Shown here one piece after another: positions 1-8,657 of a stretch of DNA of 64,000 nucleotides. The position numbers were made by a program, and so were the translations under genes. The DNA comes from Clostridia bacterium (lineage in GTDB: Bacteria; Bacillota; Clostridia; Oscillospirales; CAG-382). The DNA lies in assembly GCA_017399965.1 (NCBI GenBank), contig JAFQAP010000004.1, positions 91,348 to 155,347 of the forward strand, given 5' to 3'. Below the pieces are notes generated by a model that saw only the letters and a list, made by a program, of their open reading frames with translations, searched no databases and was not told where the DNA came from. Numbering within the stretch: the first letter of the stretch is position 1; each line of letters starts with the position of its first letter.

Positions 1-383
1 AATACCTTATCTGAAATGCTCTGAATACCCAATTCGATAGCGGTCACTCCCCTGCTTTTTAAAATATCAAGCACGGATTCATCTATAAAATCGGGTCGGG
101 TGGAAATTCGTATTCCGTTTACCTTGCCCTCCGCCACGTATTCATAAGCAGTATCCAGAAGCGAAACCATACGTGCCTTATCAATAGCCGTAAAGCTGCC
201 GCCGAAAAAGGCGATCTCGCTTTCCTGCCATTCGTTTTCCAAGGCTTTTTCAACTGTTTCTCTTAAGGTATTGATTTCTGCGCGTCGGTCAATTCCCGTT
301 ATCTTTTTTTGGGAACAAAACACGCAGGCGTTGGGACATCCCTCCTGTGGAATAAAAACAGGTATGTTACGATGGTTCTTCAT
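1..383 (-). CDS. Radical SAM protein, Elp3/YhcC-like (N-terminal part; continues off the window)
   Basis: Reading the minus strand from the ATG at 381-383 gives a protein beginning MKNHRNIPVFIPQEGCPNAC. It carries a CxxxCxxC cluster (CPNACVFC) at about residues 16-23, which binds the radical SAM [4Fe-4S] cluster, and then FFGGSFTAID, the usual GGEP-like strand of these enzymes. The end of the gene lies beyond base 1. The start overlaps the last 17 bases of rnc, so the two are probably translationally coupled. In many Clostridia an Elp3-related radical SAM protein sits between rnc and smc, which fits this position. Substrate unknown; such proteins include tRNA-modifying enzymes and are often mislabelled as coproporphyrinogen oxidases. 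Confidence 0.85.
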   Translation of the reverse strand, partial: MKNHRNIPVFIPQEGCPNACVFCSQKKITGIDRRAEINTLRETVEKALENEWQESEIAFFGGSFTAIDKARMVSLLDTAYEYVAEGKVNGIRISTRPDFIDESVLDILKSRGVTAIELGIQSISDKV

Positions 384-1092
384 CAAGTTCACCGAGAACG
401 GAAAGCGCTTCCTTTGCTGCATTTTGCTCCGCTTCACGCTTTGTTCTGCCCACACCTTCGCCGAGACGGTTGGAATTGAGCATTACGCGGAACGTAAACA
501 CTCTGTCATGAGGAGGACCTTCTTCACTTACGAGAACGTATTCGAGAATTTCCTCCGGAGTTTGCTGAACGATCTTTTGCAGGCGGGATTTATAATCCTC
601 GTTGCCGCCCTTTGAAAGCTTGGAAAGTGCTTTCTTCACACGGGGCATAAGAAAACGTCTTGCCTGATCCATACCGCCGTCAAGGTAAATTGCGGCAAGC
701 AACGCTTCGAATGCGTCGGCAACCGTGCTTTTACGGTCTCTTCCGTTGGTAACGGCTTCGCCGTGCCCCATACGGAGATAATTGCCCAATTCTATTTCAC
801 GGGCGAATTCGCTTAATGAATTTTCGCATACGATGTTGGCTCTTATTCTTGTAAGAAAACCCTCGTCCAATTCGGGAGAAGAACGGTAAATATGCTCGGA
901 AACGATTACGGAAAGAATGGAATCTCCCAAAAACTCCAATCTTTCGTTGGATTTCAGAGCAGTCTTTTGCTTTGTTTCGTTAACGAAAGAAGAGTGTGTA
1001 AGGGCGGTCAAAAGGAATTCTTTGTTGCGGAACACATAGCCGATCTTTTTTTCAAGCTCGATGTACGGCAACGGCTCAATCTGATGATTCAT
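367..1092 (-). CDS. rnc: Ribonuclease III
   Basis: Endonuclease of double-stranded RNA, used in rRNA processing and turnover of structured mRNAs, acting as a cytoplasmic dimer with Mg2+. The family signature NERLEFLGDS is at about residues 49-58 and the second acidic pair is in DAFEALLAAIYLDGG (about 126-140). A double-stranded RNA binding domain covers about residues 167-236 and ends in the typical KREAEQNAAKEAL helix. The length, 241 aa, is normal. The ATG is preceded by AAGGAGG. It overlaps the plsX 3' end by 17 bases and the radical SAM gene by 17. The fatty-acid genes fabD, fabG and acpP that often lie between plsX and rnc are absent here. Confidence 0.97.
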   Translation of the reverse strand: MNHQIEPLPYIELEKKIGYVFRNKEFLLTALTHSSFVNETKQKTALKSNERLEFLGDSILSVIVSEHIYRSSPELDEGFLTRIRANIVCENSLSEFAREIELGNYLRMGHGEAVTNGRDRKSTVADAFEALLAAIYLDGGMDQARRFLMPRVKKALSKLSKGGNEDYKSRLQKIVQQTPEEILEYVLVSEEGPPHDRVFTFRVMLNSNRLGEGVGRTKREAEQNAAKEALSVLGELDEEPS

Positions 1093-2080
1093 TCTGTATC
1101 GCCTCCTTAAGTTTTGATATAAGTCCGCTTTCGTGGAAGGTCTTTGCCTGACGGATAGCGGTAAAAATGCTTTTTTCGTCCGAGCTGCCGTGAGCCTTTA
1201 CAACAGGCTTTGCGAGCCCCAAGAAGGGAGCGCCGCCGTGCTCGCGGTGGTCGATTTGCTTTTTAAGGTCTGTAATCTGTCTCCTGGTAAGAGCGCCTGC
1301 AACCTTGGTAACACGGTTGGCATAAAAGATACTTTTCAGCTTGCTCTTCATAAACAGACCCATACCCTCTATGGTCTTGAGCAGTATATTACCGGTGAAG
1401 CCATCGCACACAACAACGTCGCAGGTGTTGCAGGGGATATCTCTTCCCTCTACGTTGCCTACAAAGTTAATGTTTTTTTCTTGTGAAAGAAGAGCGTTGG
1501 ATTCGGTATACAGAGGAGTTCCCTTGGTAGATTCGCTGCCGTTGTTAACAAGTCCTATACGGGGATTTTCTATACCCATTACAAGCTGTGCATACAAACT
1601 GCCCATATGGGCAAAAGTACGCATAAGATCGGGAGTAGCATCGGTATTTGCGCCGGAATCCACGATAAGCACGGGATTTTCAAGAGGCACAACTGCACCC
1701 AGAGCCGCACGGCGTATACCGGGAAGACGGCGTATCTTAAGAGAAGATACGGTAAAAAGGGCACCTGTATTTCCTGCGGAAACCAGAGCGTCTGCTTTTC
1801 CGTTTTTGACAAGCTCTGCCGCTACCGCCATAGAGCAATCGGATTTTTCCTTTAATACAGCACCCGGTGCATCCTCCATGGTTATAACGCTTTGTGCGTG
1901 AACAACGGTAATGTTTGAAGGCATAGGTCCTCTGTTATTAATTTCTGTATAAATAGCATCGCTGTCGCCCACAAGAATAATATCTATAGGCAACTGTGAT
2001 GCCGCAAGCAAGGCGCCTCCTACAACGGATTGAGGAGCTTTATCGCCGCCCATTGCGTCAACAGCTATGGTAGTTCTCAT
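1076..2080 (-). CDS. plsX: Phosphate acyltransferase PlsX
   Basis: Converts acyl-ACP and phosphate to acyl-phosphate, the first committed step of phospholipid synthesis in most Gram-positive bacteria; a peripheral membrane enzyme. The N-terminus carries the family hallmark AVDAMGGDKAP, followed by GNTGALF and NNGSESTKGT. I chose the ATG at 2078-2080, which overlaps the topA stop as ATGA and gives 334 aa. A TTG seven codons upstream is possible but would lie inside topA, and the AGAGG at about 10 bases favours the ATG. It is coupled to topA upstream and rnc downstream. No plsY, fapR or acpP is visible nearby. Confidence 0.96.
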   Translation of the reverse strand: MRTTIAVDAMGGDKAPQSVVGGALLAASQLPIDIILVGDSDAIYTEINNRGPMPSNITVVHAQSVITMEDAPGAVLKEKSDCSMAVAAELVKNGKADALVSAGNTGALFTVSSLKIRRLPGIRRAALGAVVPLENPVLIVDSGANTDATPDLMRTFAHMGSLYAQLVMGIENPRIGLVNNGSESTKGTPLYTESNALLSQEKNINFVGNVEGRDIPCNTCDVVVCDGFTGNILLKTIEGMGLFMKSKLKSIFYANRVTKVAGALTRRQITDLKKQIDHREHGGAPFLGLAKPVVKAHGSSDEKSIFTAIRQAKTFHESGLISKLKEAIQNESSD

Positions 2081-4299
2081 TTCTTGTTTTCCTCTGTCCA
2101 ACCGCAGTTACTGCGGCAGTAATACTGATCTCTGTTCTTTTTCTTTAAAACTATATCTCCGCACTTGGGACATTTTCTCGTCTGGGGGATGTCCCAGGAA
2201 ATAAATCCGCAGGAAGAATCTTCGCAAACGTAATAAGTGGTCTTCTTTTTGCTTTGGCGTACCACGATACGCTTTCCGCAGTTGGGACATACCACGCCGC
2301 TGTCCTTGATAACCGGAAGCGTGGTCTTGCATTCCGGGTAAGAACGGCAGGCAAAGAAGCTTCCGTATCTTCCCTTACGCAGTACCATTTCACCGCCGCA
2401 GGCAGGGCATTTTTCGTCGCTTATAATCTCTTTTGCCTCCAAAGGCTTCTTTTCCGGCTCAAGAGGCTTTGTGTTTTTGCACTTGGGATAATTGGGACAA
2501 GCGGCAAACTTACCGAACCGTCCGTTGCGAACCACCATTACAGAGCCGCATTTTTCGCAAATAATATCGGTCTTTTCCGGCTCGACAGCTATTTTATCCT
2601 TTCCGATAATGCTTTCTGCGGATTTCAATTCCGCTTCAAGATCCTTATAGAAGTTTTCCAGCACCTTTATATAATCCTTGTTGCCGGATTCTATCTCGTC
2701 AAGATCTTCTTCCATCTGTGCGGTGAAGTTATAATCCACTATGCCCGAAAATGCGTTGAGCATAAGATCTGTGGTAACAAATCCAAGCTCGGTGGGAACC
2801 AAGGATTTTCCCTCTCTTATAACGTATCCTCTGGATATTATGGTGGTTATGGTTGTAACGATAGTGGAAGGACGGCCTATTCCCTTTTCCTCCAGCATCT
2901 TAACGAGTGAACCTTCGGTGTATCTGAAAGGAGGTGCTGTAAAATGCTGTTCGGGAAGAATGCCCAAACAATTACACACTTCGTTTTCGTTAAGGAGAGG
3001 AAGCTTATCCTTTGCTATTTCGTCATCGCCGGTATCCGAATCGTCGCAGATAACAAGATAACCGGGGAATCTTACCGTAGCACCTGTAGCACGGAAGATA
3101 TTCCCTGCGGCATCAAGGTCCACGGAAACTGTGTCAATTTCCGCAGGCTTCATCTGACTGGCGATAAATCTGTCGTATATCAGCTTATATACTTTGTATT
3201 GATCCGCCGTAAGACGGTTTTTGATCATATCGGGAGCGAGAGTGGGATCGGAAGGACGGATAGCTTCGTGTGCATCCTGCGAGCCTTTTTTAACCTTGTA
3301 GGTGTTGGGCACTGCGGGATAATACTTTTCACCGTACTTGCCGACGATATATTCCTTTGCAGCCGCCTTTGCCTCATCTGAAACTCGCAAGGAGTCGGTA
3401 CGCATATAGGTGATAAGACCGTGGGTGCCTCTGTCGCCGATATTAATACCTTCGTAAAGCTCCTGCGCGATCATCATTGTACGCTGGGTGGGAAGAGATA
3501 ATCTTCTGTTCGCTTCCTGCTGAAGAGTGCTTGTGGTAAAGGGGGGCTGGGGACGGCGGTGCTTGACGGAACGCTTTACTGAAGCTACGGTAAACGATGC
3601 GTTCTTTGCAGAATTTACCACACGGTACGCATCTGATTCGTTGCTCAGATCTTTTTTGCCGCTTTTATCGCCGAAATATTTTGCCGTAAAGGTATCACCC
3701 TCCGTGTTGGAGAGTTTCGCGGTAACCGTCCAGTATTCTTCGGGAACAAACGCCCGGATTTCACGTTCTCTCTCAACAATGAGTCTTGTGGCAACAGACT
3801 GGACCCTTCCCGCCGAAAGACCGTTTTTGATCTTTCTCCAGAGAAAAGGACTTATTTTATAGCCCACAAGGCGATCGAGAATACGGCGGGTCTGCTGTGA
3901 ATTCACCAGAGCCATATCGATACTTCTGGGGTTCTTTATAGCCTCTTTAACAGCCGCCTTGGTTACGGAGTTAAAGGTTATACGCTTGATCTTTTCTTCC
4001 GGAATACCCAGTACTGCCGCAAGATGCCAGCTGATCGCCTCTCCCTCACGGTCAGGGTCGGCTGCCAGCAAAACTTTATCTGCATTCTTCGCTTCTTTTT
4101 TAAGATCGCTTATAAGCTCGCCCTTGCCTCTGATATTTATATACTGAGGGGCGAAGTTGTTTTCCACGTCTATGCCCAGCTTGCTTTTGGGAAGATCTCT
4201 GACGTGGCCGTTGGATGCAACGACCTTATAACCCTTTCCCAAAAAGCCTTTGACTGTATGCGCCTTGGTAGGCGACTCGAGTATTACAAGTGTGCTCAT
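2077..4299 (-). CDS. topA: DNA topoisomerase I
   Basis: Type IA topoisomerase that relaxes negative supercoils by passing strands through a transient phosphotyrosine break. The Toprim domain starts at the N-terminus (LVILESPTKA) with the acidic DPDREGE motif near residue 81. The active-site tyrosine is in GLITYMRTDS at about residue 298. The C-terminus holds four consecutive zinc-ribbon modules with CxxC pairs (CEKCG, CPACG, CPNCG, CPKCG), a normal clostridial count. The length, 740 aa, is typical. It lies 9 bases after dprA, a conserved dprA-topA pairing in Firmicutes, and its stop overlaps the plsX start. Confidence 0.97.
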   Translation of the reverse strand: MSTLVILESPTKAHTVKGFLGKGYKVVASNGHVRDLPKSKLGIDVENNFAPQYINIRGKGELISDLKKEAKNADKVLLAADPDREGEAISWHLAAVLGIPEEKIKRITFNSVTKAAVKEAIKNPRSIDMALVNSQQTRRILDRLVGYKISPFLWRKIKNGLSAGRVQSVATRLIVEREREIRAFVPEEYWTVTAKLSNTEGDTFTAKYFGDKSGKKDLSNESDAYRVVNSAKNASFTVASVKRSVKHRRPQPPFTTSTLQQEANRRLSLPTQRTMMIAQELYEGINIGDRGTHGLITYMRTDSLRVSDEAKAAAKEYIVGKYGEKYYPAVPNTYKVKKGSQDAHEAIRPSDPTLAPDMIKNRLTADQYKVYKLIYDRFIASQMKPAEIDTVSVDLDAAGNIFRATGATVRFPGYLVICDDSDTGDDEIAKDKLPLLNENEVCNCLGILPEQHFTAPPFRYTEGSLVKMLEEKGIGRPSTIVTTITTIISRGYVIREGKSLVPTELGFVTTDLMLNAFSGIVDYNFTAQMEEDLDEIESGNKDYIKVLENFYKDLEAELKSAESIIGKDKIAVEPEKTDIICEKCGSVMVVRNGRFGKFAACPNYPKCKNTKPLEPEKKPLEAKEIISDEKCPACGGEMVLRKGRYGSFFACRSYPECKTTLPVIKDSGVVCPNCGKRIVVRQSKKKTTYYVCEDSSCGFISWDIPQTRKCPKCGDIVLKKKNRDQYYCRSNCGWTEENKK

Positions 4300-4308
4300 A
4301 TATTCTCC

Positions 4309-5421
4309 TTATTGCTTACCTGCTTTAACGTATCTTCCTCCCGCGGCGGAAATAATTGCGCCGTCAAGCTCCAGCATAGTAAGCAGTTCGTAAATTCTGT
4401 CTATGGAAACTCCGGTTTTATCCGAAAGTTCGGATGCGGTAACGGGACCTGCACTTATTATCTTAAGCAGTCCCAGTTCATCCGTTTGATTATATTTATT
4501 CTCACGGGGCTGTGTTATTTTACGCCCGTAGCTTTTGGTTTTTGTTACTGTATATGCGGTAGTGGGTATTCTCAAGGTAGGGTCGTTTAACTGCAAACGC
4601 TCCATCACCTCTGCGGGAGATGATACGGAAACCGCGCCGTCAAGCATCGCGGTCACCCTGCCTGCCACAAAATATACCGGCTTGCCCTGCTGTATAGCGC
4701 GCTTTGCGGTAATAAGTGCTCCGCTTCCTTCGGCAGCCTCTACAACCAGAGTGCAATCCGAAAGGGCGCTTATTATACGGTTACGGGCAGGAAAAGAAAA
4801 TCTGCCCACATCCGCACCGGGGGAATATTCGCTTATAACCACACCGCTTTTATACATAGCGTGGAACAGGCGCACGTTTTCCGGCGGGTAAACTTTATCT
4901 ATGGGAGTACCCAAGACGCCTACCGAAACACCGCCGTTTAACAAAGCGGCGTTGTTTGCGATACTGTCTATTCCTTTTGCAAGCCCGCTTATTACGGTCA
5001 CCCCTGCTTTTGAAAAGCTTTCGGAATAGATTTTTGCATATTCCATACCCGCTTCGGTGCAGGTACGGGTGCCCACCATTGCCACAGACTGCTTGTTTTT
5101 AAGACGGGAAATATCACCGTAATAAAACAGCATTACGGGCGGGTCGGGAATGTTGCGCAACACTTCGGGAAAATCATCATCGTGATAAGTAACGAAGCAA
5201 ATTCCTCTGTTTATGCAGGTCTTGTATATTTCAAATGATTCGGAAAGATCCTTATTGCAAAGCCTGTTCTCGTAACGGGCATAACCCTTGGGCAAAAATG
5301 AAAAATCTCTGCATTCATATATTTCCGCTGCGGAAGAGAATTTATCAAACAGCAGGTCTGTAAGTCTGTTGGCGGCTCCGCACACACGCTGGAGCCAGAT
5401 ATAATATAATCTAACGTCCAT
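4309..5421 (-). CDS. dprA: DNA processing protein DprA
   Basis: Loads RecA onto incoming single-stranded DNA during natural transformation. The Rossmann-like core is clear: VAMVGTRTCTEAG, then VTVISGLAKGIDSIAN, then the phosphate-binding FPARNRIISALSD and GSGALITA. About residues 300-370 form a C-terminal winged-helix (DML1-like) domain seen in many DprA proteins. The length, 370 aa, is usual. Its start overlaps the upstream methyltransferase by 11 bases, so it is read as part of the same mRNA. No other competence genes are in the window, so DprA alone does not prove transformability. Confidence 0.95.
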   Translation of the reverse strand: MDVRLYYIWLQRVCGAANRLTDLLFDKFSSAAEIYECRDFSFLPKGYARYENRLCNKDLSESFEIYKTCINRGICFVTYHDDDFPEVLRNIPDPPVMLFYYGDISRLKNKQSVAMVGTRTCTEAGMEYAKIYSESFSKAGVTVISGLAKGIDSIANNAALLNGGVSVGVLGTPIDKVYPPENVRLFHAMYKSGVVISEYSPGADVGRFSFPARNRIISALSDCTLVVEAAEGSGALITAKRAIQQGKPVYFVAGRVTAMLDGAVSVSSPAEVMERLQLNDPTLRIPTTAYTVTKTKSYGRKITQPRENKYNQTDELGLLKIISAGPVTASELSDKTGVSIDRIYELLTMLELDGAIISAAGGRYVKAGKQ

Positions 5422-6193
5422 TATAGCTCCGTGTCATTTCCCAAATAATAATAGCGGCAGCGGCTGCGGCGTTCAGGCTTTCCGTTTTCCCGGTCATAGG
5501 GATGATAACCGTATTATCCGCAAGGCTTCTTATTTCTTCGGTTATTCCCTGCCCCTCATTGCCGATAATAAAGCTATCGTTTTTACAAACCTCAAATCTA
5601 CCAAGCTCAAGGGAATTATCGTAAAGTGCAGTTGCATACACCTTACCGTATTCCTTTGCCTTAATTACCGCTTTCTTGAAGTCTGCTGGCACAAATATAT
5701 CTGCGGCAAACACCGCGCCCATGGAGGCGCGGAGCGTCTTTGGGTTATATATGTCCGCGCAATCGGGAGAGAGTACTATTCCAAAAGCACCGAGAGAAAC
5801 TGCTGTACGGATTATGGTACCCAGATTTCCCGCATCTCTTACGGATTCCAAAAACAAAAAAGATCCTCTTTCGGGAAGCGTTTGCTCAAACAAGTCTGAT
5901 TTACATATGCACAGCACACCTTGAGGAGAAGCTTCTGTAGATATTTTTTCAAAAACGCTGTCACTTACGGAATACAAAATATCATCGGGCAAAGACGCAA
6001 AAAAATCTCTGTAAGAGTTATACGCCTTTTCGGTAAAATAAACTTCAAGAGGAAAACCGCAATTACGTATATACTCTTCCGCGAGATGAATACCCTCTAT
6101 GAAAAACCGACCGCTCTCCGTACGGGACTTTCTGTCCCGCAGGCGGACAATATCTTTTATCCGTTCATTGTTTCTGGAGGTTATGACCTTCAT
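5411..6193 (-). CDS. TrmH/SpoU-family RNA 2'-O-ribose methyltransferase
   Basis: SPOUT-class enzyme that transfers a methyl group from SAM to a ribose 2'-OH in rRNA or tRNA. The three SpoU motifs are present: ESVRDAGNLGTIIRTA (about 116-131, with the conserved Asn and Arg), IIGNEGQGI, and IPMTGKTESLNAAAAAAI, which form the knotted SAM site. An N-terminal substrate-binding domain (about 1-100) begins MKVITSRNNERIKDIVRLRD, as in RlmB and YsgA relatives. The exact target nucleotide cannot be told from sequence. It is first in the run down to rnc and has a clear promoter about 75 bases upstream. Confidence 0.92.
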   Translation of the reverse strand: MKVITSRNNERIKDIVRLRDRKSRTESGRFFIEGIHLAEEYIRNCGFPLEVYFTEKAYNSYRDFFASLPDDILYSVSDSVFEKISTEASPQGVLCICKSDLFEQTLPERGSFLFLESVRDAGNLGTIIRTAVSLGAFGIVLSPDCADIYNPKTLRASMGAVFAADIFVPADFKKAVIKAKEYGKVYATALYDNSLELGRFEVCKNDSFIIGNEGQGITEEIRSLADNTVIIPMTGKTESLNAAAAAAIIIWEMTRSYNGR

Positions 6194-6211
6194 TTGATCT
6201 CCTGTACAACT

Positions 6212-6231
6212 ATCCCGCGCAGATGCGGGAT
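6212..6231 (-). other. Short hairpin in the leader of the methyltransferase-dprA-topA mRNA
   Basis: ATCCCGC and GCGGGAT form a perfect 7-bp stem around a 6-base loop, between the promoter at 6266-6294 and the ribosome binding site of the gene starting at 6193. There is no U-run after it on the minus strand, so it is not a classical terminator. It could stabilise or occlude the translation start; that is inference. Confidence 0.5.
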
Positions 6232-6265
6232 GCCATTACAAAAAAATATACTATTATTATTATAA

Positions 6266-6294
6266 ATAATAGTACATTCTTTTTTTATTGTCAA
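6266..6294 (-). promoter_or_regulatory. Sigma-A promoter for the rRNA methyltransferase-dprA-topA-plsX-rnc operon
   Basis: On the minus strand TTGACA (6289-6294) is followed after exactly 17 bases by TATTAT (6266-6271). The next minus-strand gene starts at 6193, and the five following genes overlap or lie within 9 bases of each other, so this promoter probably serves all of them. Confidence 0.85.
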
Positions 6295-6302
6295 CACTTT
6301 TG

Positions 6303-7163
6303 TTAAGACTTTTTTCCTAAAACTACACGGTCTATACCGTGGAGATCTCGTAAAACCGCTACAGAGAAGCCGGCGGACTTAAGAATTGCGGAAACATCTT
6401 CCGCCTGGCCCATACCGACCTCATAGCAAATTACTCCTTCGGGAGAAAGAATAACAGGCAAATTTTTTGTTATCTCTCTGTAAAAACGCAAGCCGTCTTC
6501 GCCGCCGTCCAAAGCGGTTTCGGGTTCGGAAAGCACGTTGGCGTCCAACGAAGAAATGTCGTCGGTAGGTATATAAGGAGGATTACTTAAAACAAGATCG
6601 AACTGTTTTCCGTTTGCGGTTACCAGCGCTTCGTAATCTTCGGGATCCAATGCATCAAATCTCTTTACGGTTACGTTGGGCAGATCTTTTAAATTTTCCT
6701 CGGTATAAGGAATTGCTTTTCTTGAAAGCTCAAGAGCAAAGCCGCGCACGTCCGGTCTTTCGGAAGCTACCGCAGCGGAGATACATCCGCTTCCCGAGCA
6801 AATATCCGCAAAGCAGCCGTCCTTGGGAATTGCTTTGATAGCCGCTTGAGCAAGTATTTCGGTATCCGCACGGGGTATAAACACTCCGGGACCCACCTTT
6901 ATCTCTCTGCCGTAAAACCAGCAGCTTCCCATAACGTACTGAACGGGTACTCCCATAGCGATCTGTCCCAAGCTGTCGGACATATTCGCAGGCAATGCCG
7001 CGGGCACGTTTTCCTCTAATTTAAGATATAAACGGTTTCTCGGTATGGAAAGATGGTGGCACAGCAAAATGTCGATTATTTCAGTTATCTCTCTTGCGCT
7101 GTCTTCGGAACAGCCTTCGGTGAGAGTCTTTTTAAGCTCGTATCTGTATTCGCCGATATTCAT
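6303..7163 (-). CDS. prmC: Peptide chain release factor N5-glutamine methyltransferase
   Basis: Methylates the glutamine of the GGQ motif in RF1 and RF2, using SAM. The class I methyltransferase core shows FADICSGSGCISAAVA as the SAM loop (about residue 118 onward) and the signature NPPY in LVLSNPPYIPTD. An N-terminal helical domain (about 1-75) recognises the release factor. The length, 286 aa, is normal. Its ATG overlaps the end of the DUF1385 gene by 4 bases. The release factor gene prfA, which often follows, is not here; a new promoter begins downstream instead. Confidence 0.95.
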   Translation of the reverse strand: MNIGEYRYELKKTLTEGCSEDSAREITEIIDILLCHHLSIPRNRLYLKLEENVPAALPANMSDSLGQIAMGVPVQYVMGSCWFYGREIKVGPGVFIPRADTEILAQAAIKAIPKDGCFADICSGSGCISAAVASERPDVRGFALELSRKAIPYTEENLKDLPNVTVKRFDALDPEDYEALVTANGKQFDLVLSNPPYIPTDDISSLDANVLSEPETALDGGEDGLRFYREITKNLPVILSPEGVICYEVGMGQAEDVSAILKSAGFSVAVLRDLHGIDRVVLGKKS

Positions 7164-8224
7164 AGAGATTCCTCCGCTGTTTCGGATTGTTTTTCCGCTT
7201 CTTCTTCGGCTTTTATCACTTCTTCCGTAGGGATCTCGAATTCGGGAAATTCTTCGGGAAGTGCGGATTTAATGGAGCATATAGCTACTTCCATCATATC
7301 GTCTTCGGGCTCGCGGGTGGTGATCCTCTGCATCCACAAGCCGGGTGCGGAAAATATTTTTGTAAAGAAGTTATCGTGCTTGCCTGCGTACATTACGTAT
7401 TCGTAGTCGATACCTACGACCAGAGGAAGCGCAATAAGCTTTGCAAGTACTATAAACCATCTCTCCCCTACGGGCGCCATGGGGAACAAAGCGCTTATCG
7501 CCCACAAAAGCAGAGAGTTTACGAGTATGGAAACTATAATTACCAAAAACATAAAGGATGTGCCGCAACGGGGATGAAAACGGGTGTGCTTGCGTACATT
7601 CTCCACAGTAAGCTCATCACCGGATTCATAGCAGGCAATGCTCTTATGTTCTGCACCGTGATACATATATACCCGCTTTATATCGGGGATAAGAGAAGTA
7701 AGACCGATATAACCGATAAAAATAAGTATCTTTAATCCGCCGTCAACACAACGGGCGGCGAAATTGAATTCATCCGCATCAACATTAAAGATAAGATCGG
7801 TGATAAACGAAGGCAGCCACATAAAAAGCACCAAAGCAAGGGCAACACCGAGAACCACGGATACGGCGGATACTATCTGCATCATCTTATCGCCCATTTT
7901 TTCCGTAAGCCATTTATCGAACTTTCCCTCAGGCTCAGCATCGTCCAGTCCCAAAAGTTCTGTTGCTTCTGTCATAGTACCCATAGAAAGGATCATAGTT
8001 TCTGCAAAATTGACTATACCTCTTACGATAGGCAATCTTAAGAGCACACTTTTTTCTTTAATGGACTTATATTTCTTTTTACGTACTGTTATCTTTCCGT
8101 TATCCGTACGGCGGACCGCCATAGCAACATCCGGACCGCTTTTCATCATTACGCCCTCCATAAGAGCGCTTCCGCCTACTCTGCCCAGACGGCAGGATAT
8201 ATTATTCTGGGATTTATTTGACAT
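7160..8224 (-). CDS. DUF1385 membrane protein (YqhQ-like)
   Basis: Member of the DUF1385 family, widespread in Firmicutes and lacking a settled biochemical function. Seen directly: the N-terminal RVGGSALMEGVMMKSG motif, at least four hydrophobic segments (about residues 110-135, 150-170, 225-245 and 250-280), and the family hallmark YHGAEHKSIACYE followed by HTRFHPRCGTSF, rich in His, Cys and Glu that could bind a metal. The last 50 residues are acidic and probably cytoplasmic. The pairing with prmC is conserved in Clostridia. The start has GGGAGG eight bases upstream. Confidence 0.93.
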   Translation of the reverse strand: MSNKSQNNISCRLGRVGGSALMEGVMMKSGPDVAMAVRRTDNGKITVRKKKYKSIKEKSVLLRLPIVRGIVNFAETMILSMGTMTEATELLGLDDAEPEGKFDKWLTEKMGDKMMQIVSAVSVVLGVALALVLFMWLPSFITDLIFNVDADEFNFAARCVDGGLKILIFIGYIGLTSLIPDIKRVYMYHGAEHKSIACYESGDELTVENVRKHTRFHPRCGTSFMFLVIIVSILVNSLLLWAISALFPMAPVGERWFIVLAKLIALPLVVGIDYEYVMYAGKHDNFFTKIFSAPGLWMQRITTREPEDDMMEVAICSIKSALPEEFPEFEIPTEEVIKAEEEAEKQSETAEESL

Positions 8225-8240
8225 TATTTTGCCTCCCGAC

Positions 8241-8269
8241 TTGAAATATTAACATTTTGCTATTATAAT
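8241..8269 (+). promoter_or_regulatory. Promoter for the RNHCP gene, overlapping a divergent promoter
   Basis: TTGAAA (8241-8246), a 17-base spacer and TATAAT (8264-8269). The -10 box lies inside the palindrome TATTATAATA and is shared, base for base, with the -10 of the minus-strand promoter. Confidence 0.75.
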
Positions 8270-8290
8270 AGAAAGAAAAGAAAAAGTAAA
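8262..8290 (-). promoter_or_regulatory. Promoter for the DUF1385-prmC operon, overlapping a divergent promoter
   Basis: On the minus strand TTTACT (8285-8290), a 17-base spacer and TATAAT (8262-8267). RNA polymerase cannot occupy this and the plus-strand promoter at the same time. Confidence 0.7.
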
Positions 8291-8321
8291 CAGTATTTTG
8301 TAAACAAATTCGGAGGTTTGA

Positions 8322-8657
8322 ATGGAAAATACATTGTTTGCAAAGAATGACAGCGGTTTTATATGCTTAAATTGCGGAAAAGAGGTTCCGCCTCTGGGAT
8401 ATTCCTCCCGCAACCATTGTCCTTTTTGCCTGTGTTCCAGACACGTGGATGTTAATCCGGGTGACAGAGCCAGCGAATGCGGCGCCGTAATGGACCCTGT
8501 AGAAGTACGCACCGAAGCAAAAAGGGGCTTTGTAATAAAGCACAAGTGCCGCAAATGCGGTTTTGAGCGTGTAAACGGCAGACAGAATGACGATGATACC
8601 CGATTGCTGATCGAATATACGAATCCATATAATATTCCCCGCGGAGGTAAAAGATGA
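8322..8657 (+). CDS. RNHCP domain zinc-binding protein
   Basis: A 111-residue protein of the RNHCP family, named after the motif seen here as RNHCPFCLCSRHVD at about residues 30-43. Two further Cys pairs, CLNCG near the N-terminus and CRKCG near residue 84, suggest two zinc ribbons. The family occurs as a small stand-alone cytoplasmic protein in Firmicutes and has no established role; binding of nucleic acid is only a guess from the fold type. ATG preceded by CGGAGG. Its last codon overlaps the next gene by 4 bases. Confidence 0.9.
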   Translation: MENTLFAKNDSGFICLNCGKEVPPLGYSSRNHCPFCLCSRHVDVNPGDRASECGAVMDPVEVRTEAKRGFVIKHKCRKCGFERVNGRQNDDDTRLLIEYTNPYNIPRGGKR

